NCBI RefSeq assembly: GCF_018446385.1 | Contig: NC_055996.1 | Coordinates: forward strand, 51,630,365 to 51,694,364 | Source of the DNA: Zingiber officinale | Lineage: Eukaryota > Streptophyta > Magnoliopsida > Zingiberales > Zingiberaceae | Length of the DNA: 64,000 bases | Direction: 5' to 3' | Part shown: in pieces, positions 56,113 through 64,000 of the stretch | Position numbering within the stretch: position 1 is the first letter of the stretch | Layout: each line of letters begins with the position of its first letter | Made by a program: the position numbers and the translations under genes | The notes under the pieces: model-generated | Seen by the model: the letters and a program-made list of their open reading frames with translations, nothing else | The model's database searches: none | Told to the model about the DNA's origin: nothing

Positions 56113-59100
56113 TGTTGGAATGTATACTAAAATTCAAGCATTTGTAAACATTTGTTTTTGAAATAAAAGAATCACATTGGTCAATATCTATATTTATTTG
56201 TTAAATATAATTGTTTAATTAATTTATATAGTAGATAACATGGTGTGTGGTGTCACACTCAGAAGATTATGTCGGTTCTTTATAAATTATAAACAGTTGC
56301 TCGCAACTAAGATGGAAAGGAACAAACCATTAGAATAGTCGTAGTGTAAGTAGGTATTAGTTTATCTTGACTAATAAATTACACTGGTACACTCTAAGTG
56401 TATTGAGTATGTCGGTTCTTTTGTACTGACTTAGTAAAAGAACTAGACCTTAGTTATTATGGAAGTGTGTACTCTTAATCCTAATATAATAACAAGCACA
56501 TATATTTAGTATTTATTTCTTTAACTTATCAAAGGGTGAGATTTAGCTTGATAAATCAATAGGCCTGATAAGTTGGGAATGATATTACTTATAGTGTGTG
56601 TTGTTGATTATAGAAAGAAACTGTGTCCTAGTTATCTGGGTTGAGAATGCCCCCAAGAGGAGCTCATAAGGATTGTCATGTTAAACCCTGCAGGTGGACT
56701 TAGTCCGACATGACAATGAAGTTGAGTGGTACTACTCTTGGAGCTAGATATTAATAAAGTGAGTTGTCAGTAACTTACTTAATTAATGGGCATTCATTAT
56801 CTTAAACACAGGGAGACTAACACACTTATAATACGAAGGAGCCCATAATGTAATTTGGGATTGGTGCGGTAGTGCGATAATAACTCTCTAGTGGAATGAG
56901 TGATAATGAGTATTTTTGTGCATTATTTTGGCTCTTGTACTTAACATTTTCTACCTTTTCGCATACTTAATATTGTGTTTATATAATGATTTGCGAATAG
57001 GTACCTATTTTGGATTTAATTGTAATTTTCCTACATTATGACATTATTTCTTATATTTTGAATGTGGTTTTGTAGGAAATTCAAAGAGTCATAGATTATG
57101 ATCGAGCCGGATCGAATTTGGCTTGATTTGGAGGTCAAATGGAGGAGATCAAGCTGAATCAATATAGACCGTTGATCCTGATCCAATGAGATCCTGCTCC
57201 TTCACTCTGATCTAGTCATCCAGCCCTCCATCAAAATTTAAAGTGATCTGAGCCGTTCATAGAAATTAAGGCATTCAAGGGTTCATCCAAGAAGTGGAGC
57301 TCCAATTCAAACCCAATCCAAAAGTCCACTCTTCAAGCCCAATTTCAAAAGCCCAATTTCATCCTCTTAATGGATCCGGATCCCATTAACCCAAAACCTC
57401 AACTTCTCAACCCAATATCCAAAATCCAAAAGTCCACTTTTAATCCTATTGGTTATTGGATTCGGATTCCAAACCCGAAACCCAAACCCATTAAGAAACT
57501 TACCCTTCTTTTTCTCACCCACACGACACAGTGCCGACTCTCTCTTCTGCTCGCGATTTCCAGCGACTAGGGCTCGCGATTTCTTCACCGCCGAGCCACC
57601 TCTTCTTCCTGTCTTTCTCCGGCCGGCGACCTCTCTTCCTCTCTTCCCTTGCCGCTGGCCGGTCTTCCACAACCCTTTCTTCTCCTCTCCGATCTGCTCC
57701 AAGAGGCGACGGCAGCGAACCCGGCGATTTCTTTGAGCGGACAACGGCTTTGGGTCTAGGGTTCTCTTGACGGCGGAGTGTTCTCCTCCGGCAAGGTAGT
57801 CCTTCTTCATCCCTACCTCAGCGGATCTTCCTGTGGACGACGTTCCAAAAGCAGTGGGTTCCAACAGGGGACAGCCGGCCGATCCTTCTTCTTTTTCGGA
57901 GAATTTCTTCTTCCATCACTGAGCAGTGTTGTGGCTTCTTGCGGACGGTGTTCTGAAGGCAGGAATTCCAGCAATCTCAGTGCATACTTCCATTCCGGCA
58001 GAAGCTCTCCAATTCCGGCAGATCACTCAAGGAGTTTGTTGTTCACCGGTGCCGGTGTTCCAGATCCGGGCCCTTTGTGTGACAGCGAAGGGTAGTTGGC
58101 TTGGTGTATGATCATGGAGGATTGGATGGTTAACTAGGATTTATTTGTTGTTCTTGTTTAATTTTGTAGTTAAGTTCTTATGCTTGTTTAATGTGTAGTT
58201 GTTAGCTTAATTTCGTGTTAGATCTTCTTATGATGCATGTTAATTAGTTTTGGTACTTTGTTTAGTTCATTATGTATGATTGTTGATCTTGTATCATAGG
58301 GTGACAATGTGGTACAAGTTTAGCTTTTATGCATAATTAGGTTTTGTTTAATTACTGTTAAGTTTGTTTAATCAATTGTCTTTGTTTGATTGTTGCTTTC
58401 TTTATGCATGTTTGAGTTCTTTGTTATGTTTCATGTTATTCTCATTGATAGATATTCTTGTATCGTAGCGTGACAATGCGATGTAGGAAAATCTTCAATG
58501 GTTAGTTAGAGTAGACATAACTTTATTACTTGCATTGTCTTCCATTATTTAGATTAGATTTCATTTGATGCTTCGCTATTTCGATTCTTAGTTTAATTGT
58601 GTTGATAGTTAACCCATAGCGTAGAGTGACAATGGTTGTGGATTAATTATTGACACCTAGTTAAATTTCATTCTAGCATTAGATTAGTTTCTTACTTGCT
58701 TTGCTTTTTATTTGTTAAATTTAGAATTAAAATTCAAAACCCCAATTCTATATTGAAAATCCCAAAAAATAGAAATAACATATGATCCTAAGTTTACCAT
58801 CCTATCGTTATTTTCGTTGGCGGACGACCCGAGTCATTCCTATGCTACATTAGTGTAGGAGGGGTTTGGTATTACATCATTTGATGCCCAATGAGTTATT
58901 ATCGATGAACTTGAGTTGTGTGTTCGGGGCGAACACGGGATACTCAAGCTCATCGGAAGGCCAAAACTAATTTCTCCTCTAGGTCCCTGTCGTAACCTCA
59001 TTAAAACCTCAAGTCCATCCAAAGAAAGGCCCATCTTGGTGTCCAAGAAGGGGGCCGGTCCATTGCTTGGTGACCAAGCAATGGCCGGCCACATTGTCCT

Positions 59101-60535
59101 CTTAAGGGGCCGGCCCCTTTGCTTGGTGCCCAAGCATGTAGGGGTCAGCCACAATAATTCAAATAAGAAGGGGTGTTTTGAATTTTTAAAATCTTCTCTT
59201 TGTAGAAAACTACATGTTTAAAAAGAGAGATTTTAAATTTTAAAACTTTCCTTATTTGAATTAGGCCACATGTTTTAAAAGAAAGTTTAAAAGATTTTAA
59301 AACTTTCATTTTTTAACCATCCTCATGGTTTAAGATAAAAAAGGAAAAGAAGTTTTAAAATTTAAATTTTTTATCACCACATTAAAAAAGAAAATTTTAT
59401 AAGAGAAGTTTTAAATTTTAAAACATGATTTTAATTTTTTAGAACTTTCCTTTTTTAACTCCTACTTTAGGAAATTAGAAGAGAGCTTGTAAAATTTTAT
59501 AAGGGTTTATAAAATTTTATAAAACATTTTTTTTCCTTTCTTTCCTTGATGAGGTGGCCGACCACCTTGCTTGGTGCCCAAGCAAGGGGCCGGTCAAAAG
59601 AAAATAAAAAAATCATCATCCAATTAATGTTTGGTGATTGATTCAATCAAGAGGAAAGAAAAAGAAAAATAAAAGGGAAAAGGAAAAACAAGAGGAAGAT
59701 TTTAACTTTCGTAAAAAGTCTTTCCTTATTTGCCTTGGACAAGTAATATAAAAGAAGGGGTGAGGAGGCCTCATGAATTCAATTCTTATTCTCTTGGTGG
59801 AGTCTCTCTAGGTGGTCGGCCCTCCCTTTTCCCTCTTCTTTTCCCTTTGCTCTCTTCTCCTTAGTGGTGGTGGTGGCCGGATTTTAGAGGAAGAGGAAGA
59901 AAGCTTTTGGGCGGTGTTCATTTTGGAGGATCGTCGCCCACACGACGTCCAAGGCGAGGCGAGGAATACGGTAGAAGATCTCGAGGTCATTAGCATACAA
60001 AGAGAAGATATAATTAGCAATTGTTTTCCGCATCATGCTAGTTATTTCTTTTTGTAAGAATTCCAAACACAAGAAGCATTAGATCTAGTTTTTCGAATTT
60101 ATTTTTCGAGTTTGCGTTTTCTTTTTTTTCGAATTTGTGATTCGATTGTTCTTTTTGGTTAAACCTAGAGTTATTTAAGGAAATTAAATATTAGCTTTCC
60201 TTAAAAGGCTTTGTTTAGGAGGTGATGGTTGCTCCCATATCCAAGAAGGTCATGTGTCTCGTCATGCAGTCCTAGAAGTCAATTTTGGAAATTAATATTT
60301 AATGGAATTAATAACATAGGTGGATTTGGATCAATAGTGTTAAGTTCTGCTTGCGATCCAAATCTAAACCATTAAGAACAGATAAGTTAAATTTGGAATC
60401 AATGATGTTAAGTTTCGTCTGCGATTCCTAATTTAACTTCTAAAGAACACAATAGGTTATTTAAGAAAAGGTTCGACACTTGTATAAAATTTTTGTACAG
60501 TGGAATCGGTACAATTTTCCTAGGACTAACCAACA
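56113..60535 (+). repeat. 3' LTR of the Angela-like element, with insertion
   Basis: 56113-56900 and 58896-60535 together match the 5' LTR (2428 versus 2422 bp). TATAAAAG at 59747-59754. Interrupted by the solo LTR 56901-58890. Confidence 0.92.
56901..58890 (+). mobile_element. Solo LTR, probably Athila-like gypsy
   Basis: 1990 bp with termini TGATAATGAG..GATGCCCA and exact ATGAG duplications (56896-56900 and 58891-58895). The uninterrupted site is visible in the 5' LTR near 31105 (GGAATGAGTTATT). A start of TGATAATGAGTATTTTTGTG and GTGACAATG words recurring at about 58300, 58470 and 58628 suit an Athila-type LTR; the family call is tentative. Open frames around 57367-58111 are not recognisable genes. 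Confidence 0.85.
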
Positions 60536-62466
60536 CTAATCTTCCTGTGCATCAACATCAGCCCTCCTGCCACACCGCTTCAGAAAAATTCAATGGCGTG
60601 ACAGTTTGCTTGTCCATAATACTATTGGAAGGCTTCTTGCACTCTTTCGGGATTAGCCCAGTTTATGCAGAGATAGGGGATCCGCTAGGTAAGACCTGGT
60701 TTCCTTCTTGCTACTCTTCGCTAACTGAGGTATTTCTCTTCCACTTTGCAGAGGCTGCTATGCTCCGGGCATACTCTTCAGAGATAAATCAACAATCTCT
60801 AGCAGTTTTGAAAACCCTGAGTGCGGAGCTTAAACAGAACATGGTCGCTTCCTCGCAGACCATCTCTGACCCCCCTATGACAGCCCGGGCTGAGATCTCC
60901 CCTTCCCTTCCTCTAGAGTTTGCTCCCCTAGAGGACCTCGACATACCAGAACAGATCGAGGAAGAACGGACCCCTTCTCCTTCCCCAGCTAAGCGACTGC
61001 GTCTCCAACGCAAAAGGAAAAGGGTCACTCCGGCAGTCCAGGCATCTCCCCCGCCTCCTCCTACCGGTCGGCTTTCATCAGCGGCCTCCCACTCTTCCAA
61101 GGCTAAGGATGATACTCCCGATCGAGAGACTACTCCCGATCGGGAGACTACCCTTCAAACGGAGGTTCCCGCCCTATCGACAAGTATACCGGCCCCTAGT
61201 CCCGTTCGGGCCTTGCCTCCCGAGCAGATCACCCCTCCCACAAGGGGCCAACCTGAGAGTTCTATGACCCCATCTACTTCATTTCCTGTGACCGTTTCGG
61301 CTTCTGCGTCTCGAACCAGGGAGAAAATCCCCAAGAAGCATGCCTTTACTACTTCTTGGCGCATACCCTCGTCCACCGTGCTTGATGCAGTAGCTATGGA
61401 AGATACTCCTCCTACTGTTGGTCTGGTTCAGCTGCATGATGACTTAGCCACATCCTGGCGGTCAGCCAATCGGTGATTTTGGAACAACTCGCCAATGGAG
61501 GGACTGGACCAAGCCTCTCGCCAAATAATTTCTGTGAGTTTTCCTTTATCTAGTCTCCTCCTCTGAAACTACTTGTAATCCTTTCTTTTGTATCTTCTGC
61601 AGGCCTATTCCGCCAGTTTGAGTGCAATCCAATATACCACCAATTTACAGCAGGAGCATGAGGTGTTGAAGGCTCGCCTTCAAGAATTGGAGCTACCGCT
61701 TACCCCCCATGATCTGCTCAACCCGACACCCGGGGACTTGGCTGGATATCTTCGATCCATTGGGGAGTCTGCTGAGTCTACCCGAAGCATCGCCCATGCA
61801 GCTTTTGACAAAATAAAGACCTTAGAGGCGGCCCTGAAGACTAGCGAGTCTAAGTTGGCTTCTGAGGGGGAGCATAGTCGTTCAATCGTGTCTGAATTGG
61901 ACGAGAAAGATGCAAAGCTGACCACTCTATCCTCCGAACTGAAGATTCTACAGGAAACTTAGGAGGTTCTTCAGCAAGACTTAACGGATGCCCAGGCTCA
62001 ACTAACTTCCAGCGCTGATCAGGAGAAAGATATTCAAAGTAAATGGGATGCTAGCCAAGCCACAATCAAATCATTGCAGGCCGATCTTTTGAGGGCCCAG
62101 GAGAACACTTCCCAGGGCCAAAAAGATTTGGCTCTGACCCGAGCCGATGCTGAGAAGACCAAGGCAGAACTGGTGGATTACCAAACGGGTGAGGCTGGTC
62201 GTCTTAGAGCGTACAGGGTATCCTATGTCACATCTCCTTTCTTCTTGAGGAAGATGGGAGGTTTAATGAACCTTATGTTATGTTATGGAGCGGCCGACAG
62301 AGCTCGCCAACTGTTTAAGTAGGGTCTGCTCCATTCTGCCCCTTCGGAGGATTTCTTGGACACTGCTCGCCTGATGCGTGAACTTCCTGCAGGATCTTAT
62401 CCTTCCTTTAAGGATGACGATGACCTCTTTCTCCTCCCAGCACCCCCAACTGATGTCGAACCTTGA

Positions 62467-63183
62467 TGTAGAACTGAAGCTATAAAATTTTTGTCAATAT
62501 TGTTTACCTGTATTTTTCAAACTTGTTACTATCTAGGATTGCTTGACCTTTTTATGATATGTTATGATATGACTGCCTGTTTTCGACCTTCCCTTGGCTC
62601 GTTAATCTCCCAACAGTGTCTATGCGCATTTCCAGAACGATGCGAACTGTGGCTATATGAATGTGTACATCGCCCTTCTTGTTCGGGCTTTAACTGGTCA
62701 CAGTCGAGACTCAATTCCTTACCCTGACCTGGTCTCATTCTCCTTTTCCCACTTAACGCCTTGGCTCAGCCAGCCACCCTGGTCTGCTTTCTCTCCCGTT
62801 CTTCCTTAGCCTGGCATAAGACAAAACCAGAGTGAGAAAGTGCGGGTTAGGAGTTCATGGGCCACTTATAGCTGTCACGCCTTTTCCCGAAGTCTGTCTC
62901 CTCGTACTTCACGCTGATGTTTTTCCATATATACCCTTGGGCGCTGTTTTCCAAGACGATCCATCGGCCTTCTTTGCTCCCACCAATTGTTGTGGACCGG
63001 TGGATGATAACTGACCAAATTGCCCTTACGCCCAACAACTATAAATACTTTCTCCTCGCTTCCGCCTCCCAACTTTTCCCCAGCTTTCACTTTCTTCCAG
63101 CCTGAATCCGTAACTACGCTTAAGCCTTTCTTCTTCCGTCGATAGTTCCTTGCTTGACTTTTTCTCTATCAGCTTCTTTCAAC
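62467..63183 (+). promoter_or_regulatory. Intergenic region and promoter between antisense genes A and B
   Basis: Presumed 3' UTR of gene A, then TATAAATA at 63040-63047 with a pyrimidine-rich leader (TTTCTCCTCGCTTCCGCC) to the ATG at 63184. No gene in between. Confidence 0.5.
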
Positions 63184-64000
63184 ATGGCATCTTCCTCTTA
63201 TCTGTCTTATCTTGCGGCAATGTATTTTCCTAGTTCATCCACCTTTGATGAATTAGACCTGGATGATCTGTGCTATTACTACGGAGTCGCTGGCAACACT
63301 CATGTAATCATCCCAACTGGAGTGAACCAGTTTTCTGCTCCTCCCGCCGGCTACTGCACCTTCTTCAAAGATCAATTCATCGCCGGACTTCGTCTCCCTC
63401 TTCACCCCTTCTTCTCTGATGTGTGCTTCTACTTCAAAATTCCCATGGGCCAACTAACGCCTAATTCTATAAGGCTCCTCTACGGATTTGTAGTACTCTA
63501 TGAAGTATGTGAGCTATCTTGGTTTGCCCACCTGTTCCACTGTTTCTTCGTCCTTTGTCGGCAAGAAGAAGGCTCATTCTGCTTCCAGCCACGCATTCGA
63601 ACTGCTTTTTTCTCGTCCCTTCCACCTTCTGACGCGAACTGGAAGAGCAAATTCTTCTTCATTCGCTTTCTCCATGAGGTGGAATGGCCCCTGCAATGGT
63701 AACCGCTGCTTCCCCCGACCCCGCAACTAGGAGAGTTCCACCTTGAGACCTCCTATATAGAGGCTTCATCTCGCTTGGCAGGATGACAACTGAACTTAAC
63801 GCGATTACAATATGAGGAATTGTTGTCCTATTTTAGACTGAGTCGTCTTACTTCTGAAACGCCCCACTCCTTGGGTAAGCTTCTTTTATGACTTCCTGCA
63901 TTTTTCTCTATCTGCTGGAACTGACCCCCTATTCTAGCTTATGCAGCTGATACTCTAACTCGTGCCTCAGAGGTCCAGCCCCTTCCTTTAAGTGATATGG
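63184..64000 (+). pseudogene. Antisense gene B: second gypsy-type transposase-domain gene, partial
   Basis: Exon 1 is 63184-63874, the intron 63875-63937 (63 nt, GTAAGC..TTCTAG), and exon 2 runs off the edge. The first 180 residues carry the same domain as gene A: APPAGYCTFFKDQFIAGLRL, MGQLTPNSIRLLYGF. A stop follows QW at 63700-63702 and another lies near 63784, after which the frame continues with sensible sequence (QYEELLSYFRLSRLTSETPH). The intron is the same length and phase as intron 1 of gene A, so A and B are tandem paralogues. Gene B is closer to an intact state in exon 1. It is on the strand opposite to the Tat-like LTR. Confidence 0.65.

Larger units (their letters stand above)
30315..60535 (+). 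mobile_element. Angela-like Ty1/copia retrotransposon with four nested insertions
   Basis: The 5' LTR is 30315-32736 (2422 bp) and the 3' LTR 56113-60535 (4423 bp, of which 1995 bp are a solo LTR and its duplication). Both start TGTTGGAATG and end CCAACA. The target duplication CTAAT is at 30310-30314 and 60536-60540. A primer site TGGTATCAGAGC is at 32739-32750 and a polypurine tract AGTGGGAGAT at 56103-56112. Without nested elements it would be about 10 kb. Integrase and RNase H features (ERRNMTLMKMVRSMMSY, NSKEPRAHKASKHIEREYH) are of Angela type. Nested elements: 34435-36117, 36533-45972, 47226-54449 and 56901-58890. Confidence 0.93.
29790..62466 (+). pseudogene. Antisense gene A: gypsy-type transposase-domain and coiled-coil protein, split by a 30-kb insertion
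   Basis: Segments 29790-30314, 60541-60688, 60752-61533 and 61603-62466 stay in one frame once the copia element (with one CTAAT copy) and two short introns (60689-60751, GTAAGA..TTTGCAG; 61534-61602, GTGAGT..TCTGCAG) are left out, for 773 codons. The first segment carries the 'putative gypsy-type transposase' domain (GFMTVFKDQL, QFTPNFFRAICGTIIL). The middle is a Pro/Ser/Thr-rich, probably disordered linker with a KRLRLQRKRKR basic patch that could be a nuclear signal. The end is a long coiled coil and an acidic tail (DDDDLFLLP). In-frame stops at 29814, 29895, 30159, 30234, 61474, 61960 and 62320 show it is dead. Despite the domain name, transposase activity has not been shown for such proteins as far as I know. 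The insertion lies between DLPPN and LPVHQ. Confidence 0.7.
25772..64000 (-). mobile_element. Tat-like Ty3/gypsy element, 3' part, extends off the right edge
   Basis: On the minus strand the 3' LTR runs from 27262 (TGTGATACGG) to 25772 (ending GGGATCA), about 1491 bp. It has a TATA box at 26102-26109 and is preceded by a polypurine tract (ACTTGAGGGGGAGGCT). To the right lie plus-strand genes, thus antisense to the element. Antisense ORFs and tandem repeats between pol and the 3' LTR are known in Tat/Ogre-lineage gypsy elements, and the gypsy-type transposase domain found here is often seen in such ORFs. Pol, primer site and 5' LTR would lie beyond 64000. The interval includes the 30.2-kb copia nest. 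Lineage is inference from architecture. Confidence 0.65.

Noticed and set aside
57367..58111. Frames of 60-165 codons on both strands
   Set aside because: They lie in the transcribed leader of a solo LTR, with biased composition and no recognisable domain.

Overview
The window is plant nuclear DNA, dominated by LTR retrotransposons nested inside one another. The only intact host gene I can support is a two-exon papain-type cysteine protease of the SAG39/zingipain kind on the minus strand (7921-9049). Its protein, and the style of the retroelements, suggest a monocot, plausibly of the ginger order (Zingiberales). That placement is inference. No RNA genes, CRISPR arrays or bacterial features were seen.

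Layout. 1-7191: 3' part of a SIRE/Maximus-like Ty1/copia element, with an AT-rich minisatellite (590-1930), an extra gene with its own TATA box and an 11-nt first exon (2238-3582), a Tourist-like element with TTA target duplication (4696-5822), a polypurine tract and the 3' LTR (6121-7191). 7192-7690: LTR remnant. 7921-9049: cysteine protease. 10134-18158: decayed Ty1/copia element on the minus strand with two ~0.4-kb LTRs and a broken leader ORF ending in a membrane helix. 18159-20674: FERONIA-like receptor kinase pseudogene carrying a small non-autonomous LTR element (18488-20375). 20675-25565: gypsy-type element with a 3-kb LTR and a scrambled interior. 25584-25771: second kinase pseudogene fragment, which is an empty-site copy of the first.

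25772-64000 is read as one minus-oriented Tat-like Ty3/gypsy element (3' LTR 25772-27262, polypurine tract 27263-27278) that runs off the right edge. Between its LTR and the edge lie three plus-strand (antisense) transcription units, each with a TATA box: a coiled-coil mini-gene (27622-28014) and two genes with the 'putative gypsy-type transposase' domain (29790-62466 and 63184->64000). An array of 73-bp repeats lies among them. The first domain gene is split by an Angela-like copia element (30315-60535, target duplication CTAAT).

That copia element was itself hit four times: a solo LTR (34435-36117, GTATA), a chromovirus-type gypsy element (36533-45972, GTGGG), a gag-only element with an intact 488-residue gag (47226-54449, GAAAC), and a probable Athila-like solo LTR in its 3' LTR (56901-58890, ATGAG). 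All five duplications are exact, and the reading frames run on across the insertions, so the order of events can be read directly. Most coding sequences here are dead: in-frame stops are mostly changes expected from cytosine deamination. The exceptions are the protease, the 2238-3582 gene and the gag-only ORF.
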